A stretch of 64,000 nucleotides of DNA, taken from Ruegeria atlantica. Lineage in GTDB: Bacteria; Pseudomonadota; Alphaproteobacteria; Rhodobacterales; Rhodobacteraceae. Position numbers and translations under genes: made by a program. Shown here in pieces: positions 17,733 to 26,282 of the stretch. The stretch covers positions 1 through 64,000 of the forward strand of contig NZ_WQCG01000009.1 of assembly GCF_013032505.1 (NCBI RefSeq). The letters are read 5' to 3'. Numbering within the stretch: position 1 is the first letter of the stretch; each line of letters starts with the position of its first letter. The notes under the pieces were generated by a model. The model worked only from the letters and a program-made list of their open reading frames with translations, ran no database searches and was not told the origin of the DNA.

Positions 17733-18098
17733 GTGAAGTATTACAAACTCTACACGGATGCCGCCGGCGAAAGCCATTGGGATGACATTGAAATCAAAGT
17801 CGAAGAGCGGAGTTTCGCCCCACCTGCGCAAGCCATTGAGGTATCCCAGCCAGAGCCGGTCAAGCAAACCCTGTTTCTGCGGCTTCGATCCGGTTGGAAT
17901 GAACCGGTCCATCCGACCCCGGTGGTGCAAAGACTGGTGTGCCTCGCAGGCGCAATTCGCGTCACCGCGAGTGATGGAGACTTCCGCGATATCGGTCCCG
18001 GCGATGTGTGGGACATGCAAGACAAAATCGGAAAAGGCCACCACACCAGGGTCACAAGCGATCAGGACTTTGAGGCCGTAATCATTCAGTTCGAGTAA
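17733..18098 (+). CDS. Small single-domain cupin protein
   Basis: This 121-residue protein has a GTG start at 17733 placed by an AAAGGAA ribosome site. The core (PVVQRLVCLAGAIRVTASDG, then DIGPGDVWDMQDKIGKGHHT) reads as a cupin barrel with two conserved motifs. The usual first-motif histidine pair is replaced (HPTPVVQ), but GKGHHTRV offers histidines, so metal binding is uncertain. No substrate can be named. It is in the same direction as the phospholipase-D-like gene and the cyclase-hydrolase, with short gaps on both sides. Confidence 0.65.
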   Translation: MKYYKLYTDAAGESHWDDIEIKVEERSFAPPAQAIEVSQPEPVKQTLFLRLRSGWNEPVHPTPVVQRLVCLAGAIRVTASDGDFRDIGPGDVWDMQDKIGKGHHTRVTSDQDFEAVIIQFE

Positions 18099-18181
18099 CT
18101 TCGGTGATCCGGCGCGGTTTCAGGGTATACTGACCAAAAGGTTTCGCGCTGGCACCTGACCCGGCGCAAAGGGGGAGGGTC

Positions 18182-19576
18182 ATGGAACAACGCCTCTCGG
18201 CTATTATGGCGGCCGACATGGTCGGATACTCGCGCTTGATGGAAGCGGACGAGTTGGGAGTGTTGGCGCGCCAAAAGAAGTACAGGCGCGAGTTGATTGA
18301 TCCAGAGATTTCGCGTCGACGTGGAAGCATCGTCAAGACCACAGGCGATGGAATGCTGGCAACGTTTGAGTCCGTACAGGACGCAGTGCAATGCGCCGTC
18401 AAAATCCAGAAAGTGATGAACCTGAACGAAGCCGAATTGGATGACGACCAGAGAATTCGGTTTCGGGTCGGCATCAACCTTGGGGATGTGATCTTTGATG
18501 AAGGCGACATATTCGGCGACGGCGTAAACGTCGCGGCACGGTTGGAAGGCCTGGCTGAACCCGGGGGCGTTTGCGTTTCGGACATCGTGCATCAGGCCAT
18601 TCAGGACAGAGTGGATACGCCATTCCGGGATATGGGCGGGCAAAGGGTAAAGAACATCTCTCGCCCTATTCGAGTTTGGCAGTGGTCGCCAAAAGCGGCA
18701 CCGGTGCGAATAGCGCCGGAAGTTTCACTCCAGCAACGTGTGAAATTCTGCAAATCGGCGGATGGGACCAACCTTGCCTGGGCGTCTACAGGCAACGGCA
18801 CGCCAGTGCTGAAGGCTCCAAACTGGCTCAATCACATTGAGTACGAATGGACCAGCCCGGTCTGGGGCGACTTCTTGTCCGAGATGTCCAAGCTTTGTCG
18901 GCTTGTTCGATTTGATCAGCGCGGCAACGGTCTTTCTGACTGGGACGTCGATGACATTTCCGAAGATCGCATGATTGATGACATGGTTGCAGTCGCCGAT
19001 GCTGCCGGACTGGATTGTTTTGGCCTGTTTGGCGTCAGTCAGGGGGCCGCATTTTCGATCAGATTTGCCGCAAGACACCCCGATCGTGTGAAGTTTCTGG
19101 TTTTGCTGGGTGGCTATGTCCGCGGTCGCATGATGCGAGGCGACGCCGAGGCCGAACAATTCTACACAGCTTCACGCGCCATGGTTTCGGCCGGTTGGGG
19201 ATCACCAAACCCTGTGTATCGCCATTTCTTCACATCCAGCTACATGCCTGATGCGACGCCGGAAGAAGGTGCCAGCTTTGACGAAATGCAGCGTATTTCA
19301 GCAAGTTCGGAAACGGCGTTGCGGATTATGGAAATGAATGCCTACGTAGATGCGCGGGCTGATGCGCAGCGCCTGACCGTTCCTACTTTGGTGCTGCACG
19401 CCAAGGGCGATATGGCTGCACCGGTAAGCGAAGGACGCGAAACGGCGCGGGAAATCCCAACTTCTGAATTCGTAGAACTGCCCGGTGCAAACCACTGCAT
19501 GATACGTGGCCATCCTGGTTTCGACGAGTTCTTTCAGGAAATCGGGCCATTTCTAAATGAACAATCTGAATACTAA
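18182..19576 (+). CDS. Class III nucleotidyl cyclase fused to an alpha/beta hydrolase
   Basis: This 464-residue two-domain protein has a class III cyclase homology domain at residues 1-170 with both metal aspartates (Asp12 in MAADMVGYS, Asp56 in KTTGDGMLA), a purine-contacting Lys52, and the transition-state pair Asn116/Arg120 in GDGVNVAARLE. It therefore looks catalytically able to make cAMP. Residues about 195-460 form an alpha/beta hydrolase with nucleophile elbow GVSQG (Ser286) and a catalytic His in PGANHCMIRG. There are no transmembrane segments. The GGGGGAGGGTC ribosome site lies just before the ATG. One inference is that the cyclase and hydrolase activities influence each other. The hydrolase substrate is unknown. 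Confidence 0.87.
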   Translation: MEQRLSAIMAADMVGYSRLMEADELGVLARQKKYRRELIDPEISRRRGSIVKTTGDGMLATFESVQDAVQCAVKIQKVMNLNEAELDDDQRIRFRVGINLGDVIFDEGDIFGDGVNVAARLEGLAEPGGVCVSDIVHQAIQDRVDTPFRDMGGQRVKNISRPIRVWQWSPKAAPVRIAPEVSLQQRVKFCKSADGTNLAWASTGNGTPVLKAPNWLNHIEYEWTSPVWGDFLSEMSKLCRLVRFDQRGNGLSDWDVDDISEDRMIDDMVAVADAAGLDCFGLFGVSQGAAFSIRFAARHPDRVKFLVLLGGYVRGRMMRGDAEAEQFYTASRAMVSAGWGSPNPVYRHFFTSSYMPDATPEEGASFDEMQRISASSETALRIMEMNAYVDARADAQRLTVPTLVLHAKGDMAAPVSEGRETAREIPTSEFVELPGANHCMIRGHPGFDEFFQEIGPFLNEQSEY

Positions 19577-19744
19577 ACACTCGGACCAAATACTAAAACA
19601 CAGATACGTGACTTCAGGCATTTGTTGATCCGGTACTGCACTGGGGCACGCCACGCCGCACAGTCACGACCCTGATCCATCGCCTAAGAAGCCAAATATC
19701 CTTGAAGCAACTTGGGTCTTGACTTTAAAACTATCGTGTCTGAT

Positions 19745-19764
19745 ATTTCTGTCATGACAGAAAT
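19745..19764. promoter_or_regulatory. Perfect 20-bp palindrome over the start codon of the GbsR/MarR-type gene
   Basis: The sequence ATTTCTGTCATGACAGAAAT is its own reverse complement and is centred on the ATG at 19754. A near copy lies before the next gene (20334-20353). The position suggests a repressor site that blocks its own transcription or translation. A TTGACT box at 19718 with TGATAT at 19741 (17-base spacer) may be the promoter it controls. Confidence 0.65.
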
Positions 19765-20317
19765 TAATGACATAGCGAAATCTAATGCTGCAAGCCAGTT
19801 CATTCTTTACTGGGGCGACATGGGCAATCAATGGGGTGTCAATCGCTCAGTCGCGCAGATTCACGCGCTGCTTTACCTCAGCTCCAAACCCCTAAACGCC
19901 GAACAGATCGCCGAGTCTTTGGGCATCGCGCGATCCAATGTGTCCAATTCGCTCAAAGAACTGGTGAGCTGGCGGCTCATTCGCCGTGTTCCTGTGCCCG
20001 GGGATCGGCGCGAGCATTATGAGGCCGAAGTGGATGTCTGGGAAATGGGGATCCGCATTGCTCAGGGCCGTAAGGAACGCGAGATTGATCCGGCGACACA
20101 AGCCCTGCGTGCCTGCGTAGCCCAAGCTGAAACCGAAAGCGAACTGGACCCAACTGCGCTGCGGCGGATGCAGGACATGCAAGATTTTCTGGCAACAGCC
20201 GACACGTGGTTCCGCGATATGCTTACGGTGCCTCGTCCAAAGCTGAAGATGTTGATGAAAATGGGAACCAAAGTTGTGTCTCTTCTCAGCTTCGCCGGAG
20301 GCAAAAAAAGCAGCTAA
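19754..20317 (+). CDS. GbsR/MarR-type winged-helix transcriptional regulator
   Basis: This 187-residue regulator has a winged-helix domain (about residues 20-100). LYLSSKPLNAEQIAESLGIARSNVSNSLKELVSWRLIRR is the HTH and recognition-helix region, shown here only by its key residues SLGIARSNVSNSLKEL. A helical C-terminal part rich in acidic and basic residues probably dimerises. The family includes GbsR, which senses choline in Bacillus. Nothing here shows the ligand. The ATG at 19754 was preferred over an upstream TTG because it sits in a palindrome and starts the conserved region. The adjacent DUF4166/saccharopine-like pair with a matching operator is its likely target. Confidence 0.82.
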   Translation: MTEINDIAKSNAASQFILYWGDMGNQWGVNRSVAQIHALLYLSSKPLNAEQIAESLGIARSNVSNSLKELVSWRLIRRVPVPGDRREHYEAEVDVWEMGIRIAQGRKEREIDPATQALRACVAQAETESELDPTALRRMQDMQDFLATADTWFRDMLTVPRPKLKMLMKMGTKVVSLLSFAGGKKSS

Positions 20318-20333
20318 AAAAATTTAACCATTC

Positions 20334-20353
20334 ATTTCTCTCATGACGGAAAC
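20334..20353. promoter_or_regulatory. Second copy of the regulator palindrome, upstream of the DUF4166 gene
   Basis: The sequence ATTTCTCTCATGACGGAAAC agrees with the palindrome at 19745 in 17 of 20 positions and keeps the same symmetry with one internal break. It lies 7 nt before the ATG at 20360. Confidence 0.55.
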
Positions 20354-20359
20354 AACAGA

Positions 20360-21061
20360 ATGATCGTAAACAGCAAGAGTATAGCCCCGCCGGGTGCAAA
20401 GCCAACTCAACCCCAATTCGATGTTGCCGTCAGACCGGATGATCGGTTCAAAAACCTGCTGGGTGTCGCAGGTTGGACTCGCTTGCCCAAAGCAATCCAG
20501 CGCCGATTTAGCAAGCGTCTGCTGGGTGATGCCAGTCTTGCCTATCAGGGCCGCGTGACCCGGATGCGGATGAACCCTGTTGGGCGCGCACTTGCCTTTG
20601 CCTTACGTGTTATCGGGGCGCCGCTGCCATTTGATCGTACCTCTGTCGGGCGATCCGCCGTGGTCACCGTCACTGAAGATGCGGCAACGGGCGGGCAGTT
20701 CTGGATCCGGCAATACGGCCGGGCCGCTGGGTTTCCTCAGATGGTTGGCAGTTCCAAACGATTTGCCGGTCCCACCGGATTGGAAGAATACATCGGCTTC
20801 GGGATCGGTATCTCGCTGAGGCTGAAAAGTACAACGAACGGTCTCTACTTCCTCAGTGACCGGTATTTTCTGAAACTGGGGCAAAAACGGCTGCCTCTGC
20901 CGCGATGGGCGGGCCCTGGGGCGCTTGTGGTTGGACACGAAGAGCTTGGGGGTGGGCAGTTCCGGTTCACCCTGGAACTGGCGCATCCATTATTTGGTGA
21001 ACTGATCCGGCAGGATGCAACTTTCCACGATGCCGAGATCATCGGAGGCGTTCGGTCATGA
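20360..21061 (+). CDS. DUF4166 domain protein
   Basis: This 233-residue protein without signal peptide contains a DUF4166 region over most of its length (FKNLLGVAGWTRLPKAIQRRF near the start, LAHPLFGELIRQDATFHD near the end). In many genomes DUF4166 is fused to the C-terminus of a saccharopine-dehydrogenase-like enzyme. Here the two are separate genes overlapping by 4 nt (ATGA), which supports a joint function. The reaction is not known. Expression is probably controlled by the regulator encoded just upstream, through the palindrome at 20334. Confidence 0.8.
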   Translation: MIVNSKSIAPPGAKPTQPQFDVAVRPDDRFKNLLGVAGWTRLPKAIQRRFSKRLLGDASLAYQGRVTRMRMNPVGRALAFALRVIGAPLPFDRTSVGRSAVVTVTEDAATGGQFWIRQYGRAAGFPQMVGSSKRFAGPTGLEEYIGFGIGISLRLKSTTNGLYFLSDRYFLKLGQKRLPLPRWAGPGALVVGHEELGGGQFRFTLELAHPLFGELIRQDATFHDAEIIGGVRS

Positions 21062-22230
21062 AGATCGTGATCATCGGAGGGTACGGTGTTTTCGGATCAT
21101 TGACGGCCCGATTGCTGGCACGTGACGGGCACCAGCTTTGGCTGGCCGGACGACGCCCTGCACAGGGCCGCGCTCTGGCTCAAGACCTCGGGGCGCAGAC
21201 GCTGAAGCTGGACATCGACAAAGCACCAGAGGCTGTCTTTAAGGTCGCACCAGACGTTGTCATCGACGCTGCAGGGCCTTTCCAAAACTATGGCGACGAT
21301 CCTTACAGGGTCGCCAAACTCTGTATCGCCCATGGCTGCCACTATCTTGACCTGTCAGACAGCGCCAGTTTCACGAAAGGTATCGCGGCCTTGAACAACA
21401 AAGCAAAGGCCGCAGGTGTTTTCGTACTTTCTGGCGCATCCAGCGTGCCCGGCCTGTCTTCATGCGTCGTCGAAGACTTGATCCGCCCTCTGGATGAGAT
21501 CCATCATATCGACATCGCAATCCTGCCGGGCAATCGGGCACCGCGAGGCATGTCTGTAATAAAGAGTATTTCCAGCGGGGTCGGGCGGCCATATCAGGTG
21601 TGGCGTGACGGCGTCTGGCAAACAACGACCGGATGGACCGATCGCAGGATGTATGAGCTGGAGCCTGGTATGCAGCGTGCAGGTTATAGCGTCGAAGTTC
21701 CTGACATCGCGCTGCTTCCGGAAAAGACTGGCGCAAGAAGTGTAATGTTTCGGGCGGGCCTGGAGCTTCCGTTGATGAATTGGGCCTTAAGCCTGCTGGC
21801 CAAAATAAGGCAGCATCGGCATTTCGAATTACCCGACATTGCGTACTCTGCGCTCTATATCCTCTCAAAGGCGCTTTACCCGTTCGGGAGTGACCGAGGC
21901 GGTATGCAGGTGACAGTTTCGGGAAAGCGCGGCGGGCGTAATCTGACCCGAAAATGGAGGCTGATCGCGGAAGAAGGGCATGGTCCATTTGTGCCCGGGA
22001 TCATGTGTCGCGCGATCCTACGAGAGCACGAAACCATAAATGCGGGTGCGCGACCTTGCCTGGCAGAGCTAACAAGACCCAAGGTCGAAAGCGCAATGAC
22101 CGATCTGGAAGTCCACACCGACATCGTCGACCTGTTTGATCAGCGCAATCCTGACCCAAAAGGCGAAATGCGAAGGGGTAAGTGCTCGGGAAATTCGGGC
22201 CGGCAGAACTTAAACCCAGCATCCTATTGA
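21058..22230 (+). CDS. Saccharopine-dehydrogenase-like NAD(P)-binding protein
   Basis: This 390-residue protein has an N-terminal Rossmann fold with glycine motif IIGGYGVFGSLTARLL (residues 4-19), followed by VVIDAAGPFQNYGDDPYRVAKLC, the substrate-cleft pattern of saccharopine-dehydrogenase-like oxidoreductases. True lysine-pathway function is unlikely because no lysine gene is near and the C-terminal half differs. It is translationally coupled to the DUF4166 gene. The last 20 residues are polar and look unstructured. Reduction or isomerisation of an unknown lipid or amino compound is only a guess. Confidence 0.83.
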   Translation: MKIVIIGGYGVFGSLTARLLARDGHQLWLAGRRPAQGRALAQDLGAQTLKLDIDKAPEAVFKVAPDVVIDAAGPFQNYGDDPYRVAKLCIAHGCHYLDLSDSASFTKGIAALNNKAKAAGVFVLSGASSVPGLSSCVVEDLIRPLDEIHHIDIAILPGNRAPRGMSVIKSISSGVGRPYQVWRDGVWQTTTGWTDRRMYELEPGMQRAGYSVEVPDIALLPEKTGARSVMFRAGLELPLMNWALSLLAKIRQHRHFELPDIAYSALYILSKALYPFGSDRGGMQVTVSGKRGGRNLTRKWRLIAEEGHGPFVPGIMCRAILREHETINAGARPCLAELTRPKVESAMTDLEVHTDIVDLFDQRNPDPKGEMRRGKCSGNSGRQNLNPASY

Positions 22231-22567
22231 AAGCGCCGAATCTGGAAATGTGAACTGTGCCGCGTAACGGTCTTGCTTATCTTTTTTACGGCTACAAACA
22301 CGGCTGTATCATAATCCACATTTGCGGGCATTGGCTGTGTGTGCAGTAAGCTATTAGATGCGCCTTCGCTAAGTGTGTAAAATGACCATTTCGCTAAGCG
22401 TTAGAGAAGCCAGTTTTTTTGGTGTTCTTTTAAACAACGGGGCGATGCGACGGCTCGTGTTTCAGCCGTGATATCAGTTGCAGCGAGGATCTCGGTTAAG
22501 GATCTCTCATCAAATTCTGCACATCATGGACAGAGGAAATGCGCATCCGCCAGTCACATATGGCGGC
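22231..22567. other. Intergenic region upstream of the exosortase gene
   Basis: These 337 bases hold the likely promoter of the exosortase operon. The 9-mer TTCGCTAAG occurs twice as a direct repeat (22365-22373 and 22390-22398, 25 bases apart) and may be a binding site for the response regulator encoded downstream. An in-frame extension of the exosortase gene reaches to 22478, but its codons add no recognisable domain. No terminator for the saccharopine-like gene was found. Confidence 0.4.
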
Positions 22568-24022
22568 ATGAAACATTTGACCGCAGATACCCTGGCATGG
22601 TGCGCTTTTGTGATTGCCTCAGTTATTCTGGCAGCGCAGCCCGTGCAATGGCTGGTTCAAAGCTGGCTTAGCCCGGCCTATGGGTCCTACGGGTATATCT
22701 ATGTCCTGCTGATTTTAGGTCTGGCCGGGATGAGCTTGCTGAGCGGGCGCCCGAAGGAAGCAGGCTCTCAGGCCCCAGCGATTTTCTTATTGTTACTGGC
22801 GGCTTTGATCCGGTTTCTGGGTCAGGTTTTGGCGATCAATATCTTCAGCGCCCTTGCGCTTGCTTTGGATGTTTTTGCGCTGGTTGGGTTGCTACAACTG
22901 AACCGCCGCCCTTTTTCGCTGTCGCCGTTTTGGGTGGCGGCGCTGTTCCTGTTTTCCCTGCCAACCGAAATAGTCCTGCAGCGGACGCTTGGATTTCCGC
23001 TGCAGATGGTTTCGGCGGAAGTGTCCTGTACAATGCTTGGCGCTGTTTTCTCGAATGTGATCTGCGACGGAGTGCGGATTACGTTGGATCAGAAGGACAT
23101 TCTGGTCGACCTGCCCTGTTCCGGCGCATCGGGTCTGTTGTTGTCGCTGGCCTTCGTGGTCACGCAAAACGCGGTAATGCGTCCGCGTTGGCCTATCGGG
23201 GGCCTCAGCCTATTGGCCGTAATTGGATGCGCCACCTTGGGCAATAGCCTGCGCATTTCGCTGCTGGCGATTGGACTTGCCAACGATCTGGATGTGATGG
23301 CCGAACCCTGGCACAGCCTGATCGGTATCGTGACGCTTGGCCTGACCGTTGCGCCCTTTGCACTGTTCTACAGACCTCTCAGCAGAAACGCGCGCAAAGG
23401 CCGCCCACGGCCCAAACCGTTCATTCTGCCCAATCCCATCAAAGCGCTGGCGGGGGTTGCATGCCTGATCGGCAGCTTTGCCATCGTGTCCCTCAAGGCC
23501 AACCCGCTGGATGTTTCCGGTCGCGTGCAAACGCCCAACTTGCCCACGCAAATTCAAGGTTTTCTGGGGCAAAAAGTGCCCCTGACAGCGATGGAGGCTC
23601 GCTATTTTGAAGCGTACGGCGGTCAGGCGCAAAAGGCTCAGTTTGGTCCGCTGGGCTTGAACGTTGTCAGCACGCGCGCACCACTGCGACATCTGCATGC
23701 GCCCGAAGTCTGCCTGCGGGGCCTTGGCTACAGGGTTCGGTTTCTGGGTACCCGCTATGGCGGCGTTCCCAGCGCCTATTACCAGGCCTCTGGCCCGGAT
23801 GGGGACAAATGGCTGGTCGCTGTCAGCTATGTCTCGCAGGGCGGGCAAGTCACACCCAGCGTCGGTGAAGCAATTTGGCGCTGGCTCAACGGATCAGGCG
23901 GCACCTGGAGCAGCGTGCAGAGGATCACCCCATGGACCCTAGACACCGCGCTGCGTGCCCAACTGGACGCTGCTGCGATTGCGGCGCTCGACATTCACAC
24001 CACCGAAGGAACGGACATATGA
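22568..24022 (+). CDS. Exosortase (XrtT-like) fused to an EpsI-like domain
   Basis: This 484-residue integral membrane transpeptidase-like protein has about eight hydrophobic segments in residues 1-300 and the exosortase catalytic triad: Cys184 in DLPCSGASG, Arg229 in GNSLRISLL and His249 in EPWHSLIG. Exosortases cleave PEP-CTERM-type tails on exported proteins. Residues about 315-480 match the EpsI/DUF3485 extension (HAPEVCLRGLGYRV), often a separate gene. From memory the arrangement resembles the Rhodobacterales-type exosortase T, which I could not confirm. ATG codons at 22526 and 22568 are both possible; the latter sits right before the first membrane segment. The stop overlaps the next gene by 4 nt. 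Confidence 0.88.
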   Translation: MKHLTADTLAWCAFVIASVILAAQPVQWLVQSWLSPAYGSYGYIYVLLILGLAGMSLLSGRPKEAGSQAPAIFLLLLAALIRFLGQVLAINIFSALALALDVFALVGLLQLNRRPFSLSPFWVAALFLFSLPTEIVLQRTLGFPLQMVSAEVSCTMLGAVFSNVICDGVRITLDQKDILVDLPCSGASGLLLSLAFVVTQNAVMRPRWPIGGLSLLAVIGCATLGNSLRISLLAIGLANDLDVMAEPWHSLIGIVTLGLTVAPFALFYRPLSRNARKGRPRPKPFILPNPIKALAGVACLIGSFAIVSLKANPLDVSGRVQTPNLPTQIQGFLGQKVPLTAMEARYFEAYGGQAQKAQFGPLGLNVVSTRAPLRHLHAPEVCLRGLGYRVRFLGTRYGGVPSAYYQASGPDGDKWLVAVSYVSQGGQVTPSVGEAIWRWLNGSGGTWSSVQRITPWTLDTALRAQLDAAAIAALDIHTTEGTDI

Positions 24023-26103
24023 TACGACATTTAGCTTTTGTTTTCCTGCTGCTGCCCGGGGCAGTGATTGCCCAGCCCGACGACGAAATCGCAGGCCGTT
24101 TAATCGGTAGCGGAACAGCCGGACAACTGGACCTGCCACTGCTAAAATCGGATCTTTCGGTTGATATTCAGGGCGACATGGCAACCGTTCAGGTGCGACA
24201 AGTGTTCGTTAATCCCTCGAGTGATCCGATGTCCGCGGAATACCTGTTCCCGCTAAACCAAAAGGCAGCTGTCTACGCGATGCAGATGCAGGTGGGCGAC
24301 GAAGTCGTAGACGCGCAGATTCAACAAAAGCAGGAGGCTGAGCAAACTTTTGAGACGGCAAAGCAAGAGGGCAAAGCCGCCGCCCTTTTGACCCAACATC
24401 GTCCAAACATGTTCACCCAGACGGTCGCCAATCTGATGCCGGGGCAACCGATCACGGTGACGCTCAGCTATGTGCAGGCCGTTCCAAAGATGGACGGCGG
24501 GTATGAACTGGTGCTGCCACTGATCGTCGGCCCGCGCTATCAGGGGGCAGTCAGCTTTGATCCGACATCAGGGGACGTTGTGTTGGCTGATTTCAACGAA
24601 AAGGAGGCGCCCCCTTCCACCGTCACCGAGGTTGATGGCTGGGCCGTTTCCGAACTGCCGGCCTACCCGCCGGTTCCGCGCCTTTCGAATCCCGATACAA
24701 TTGACTCTGCCCGGGTCTCGTTGGACCTGAATCTGCATAGTGCCGTTCCTGTTTCCAATCTGACAAGCGCGACGCATGACCTGCAAATCCAGCAGACAGA
24801 GGAGTCAGTCAGCGCAACTTTTCAGGATGGGCGGGTGATCGATAATCGCGATCTGGTTCTGCGCTATGAACTCGGCGACGATCAGACCTCAGCCGGAGTG
24901 CTGGCCCATCATGATGACCGCGGCGGCTTCGTCTCGTTGCTGGTCGAACCGCCAAAAATCCCGCAATCGGATCAGATCACTGCGCGGGAACTGGTCTTTG
25001 TTCTGGATACCTCTGGATCAATGGGCGGTGCCCCCCTGGATGCCAGCAAACGGTTTATGGAAACCGCGTTGAAAGGACTGCGCCCCGAGGATTACTTCCG
25101 CGTGATCCGTTTTTCCTCGGGTTCGTCTGAGTTCGCATCCCAAGCCGTTTCCGCCACTCGCAGCAACATCCGGTCCGGTTTGCGCTATGTGGGCGGTCTT
25201 CGTGCCGGGGGTGGAACCGAAGTCGACAATGCAATCCGTCATGCCTTTGCGACGCGGCAACCCGCGAATACGTTGCGCATCGTCGTGTTCCTGAGTGATG
25301 GCTATATCGGGCAGGAAGCCCGTGTTCTGCACACGATCCGGCAGCAGATCGGCGATGCGCGCATCTATGCCTTCGGTGTGGGCACTGCGGTGAACCGTTA
25401 CCTTCTGGATGCGATGGCCGAAGAAGGCCGCGGTTATGCCCGCTATGTTGATCCGACCCAGCGCGCCTCAGATGTCGCCGACACACTGGCCCGGGATCTG
25501 AAATCGCCGGTTCTGACGGATATATCCATTGATTGGGGAGATTTGAACGTCACCAATGTGGTGCCGCAACGTATCCCCGACTTGTTCGACGGAGGCTCGG
25601 TCCGGGTTCTGGCCCGATACGAAGGTGGCGGGCCAACTGACATCACAATCAACGGGCTGGTTCAGGGTAGAAAAGCGCAGATGCCGCTTTCACCGACCTT
25701 ACCCTCGCCCCGCGTATCCGAAGACGATACGCAACAGGGTAATGCGATCCCCCTGACCTGGGCCCGCACCAAAATTGCCGACCTTGACCGAGCTATGGCG
25801 GTGCAGACCGGTGATCCACAAAAGCTTGAGGCGCAGATCACCAATCTTGGTCTGGAATTCAACCTACAGACGCAGTTCACGTCATTTGTTGCTGTCTCAA
25901 GACAGGTCGTAAACGACAGTGACACGCCGGCGGCTAACAAGCCGGTCCCCTTGCCACAGGTGGCGGGTGTAGGCCCTGCAGCCTATCCAAAAACCGCATT
26001 CAGCGGGTCTTCTACGCCCGAGCCTCAAACCATCTTTGGGTTGATATTGTTAATGGCGCTCGGCGCATTGCGCCTGAGCCGAGGCCGGAGGGTTTGGGCA
26101 TGA
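24019..26103 (+). CDS. VIT/von Willebrand A domain protein with a PEP-CTERM-type sorting tail
   Basis: This 694-residue exported protein has a signal peptide (residues 1-18, cleavage at VIAQ) and a VIT domain at about 38-170 (LKSDLSVDIQGDMATVQVRQ). A vWA domain at about 325-500 contains the MIDAS metal site DTSGSMG (330-336) and a second acidic element in VVFLSDGYIG. The last 29 residues form a sorting signal: PEP at 667-669, a hydrophobic segment (FGLILLMALGAL) and a basic end (RLSRGRR). It overlaps the exosortase gene by 4 nt and is presumably its dedicated substrate, anchored or released at the outer surface. Relatives are the VIT-vWA targets of other sorting systems and the inter-alpha-trypsin inhibitor heavy chains. 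Confidence 0.9.
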   Translation: MIRHLAFVFLLLPGAVIAQPDDEIAGRLIGSGTAGQLDLPLLKSDLSVDIQGDMATVQVRQVFVNPSSDPMSAEYLFPLNQKAAVYAMQMQVGDEVVDAQIQQKQEAEQTFETAKQEGKAAALLTQHRPNMFTQTVANLMPGQPITVTLSYVQAVPKMDGGYELVLPLIVGPRYQGAVSFDPTSGDVVLADFNEKEAPPSTVTEVDGWAVSELPAYPPVPRLSNPDTIDSARVSLDLNLHSAVPVSNLTSATHDLQIQQTEESVSATFQDGRVIDNRDLVLRYELGDDQTSAGVLAHHDDRGGFVSLLVEPPKIPQSDQITARELVFVLDTSGSMGGAPLDASKRFMETALKGLRPEDYFRVIRFSSGSSEFASQAVSATRSNIRSGLRYVGGLRAGGGTEVDNAIRHAFATRQPANTLRIVVFLSDGYIGQEARVLHTIRQQIGDARIYAFGVGTAVNRYLLDAMAEEGRGYARYVDPTQRASDVADTLARDLKSPVLTDISIDWGDLNVTNVVPQRIPDLFDGGSVRVLARYEGGGPTDITINGLVQGRKAQMPLSPTLPSPRVSEDDTQQGNAIPLTWARTKIADLDRAMAVQTGDPQKLEAQITNLGLEFNLQTQFTSFVAVSRQVVNDSDTPAANKPVPLPQVAGVGPAAYPKTAFSGSSTPEPQTIFGLILLMALGALRLSRGRRVWA

Positions 26104-26282
26104 GAGGCATACCTTACAAACTGCGGACAGATGCCTGGTGGCTGGGGGACGATTTCACCCGGCGCAGCCCACAGGTGAACGCTTCACTTGACCCGGCCAA
26201 TGGCGGTATAATCTTTGATCGTGACTTCGGTGAAACTTCGATGGCGGACGCACACAGTGAACAACATCCTGATCGTAGATGA
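26100..26282 (+). CDS. Possible 60-residue leader frame between the VIT/vWA gene and the response regulator
   Basis: An ATG at 26100 overlaps the stop codon of the VIT/vWA gene as ATGA, and the frame runs 60 codons into the first codons of the response-regulator gene. It has no recognised domain and no independent ribosome site, and it overlaps a promoter-like TATAAT. It may only be non-coding leader sequence. It is listed because coupling through ATGA is common in this locus. Confidence 0.2.
   Translation: MRGIPYKLRTDAWWLGDDFTRRSPQVNASLDPANGGIIFDRDFGETSMADAHSEQHPDRR
26183..26212 (+). promoter_or_regulatory. Candidate promoter for the response regulator / histidine kinase pair
   Basis: A perfect -10 box TATAAT at 26207-26212 is preceded at 18 bases by TTCACT (26183-26188), a weak -35. 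The expected start of transcription is about 38 bases before the GTG at 26257. This would let the sensor pair be made independently of the exosortase. Confidence 0.35.
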
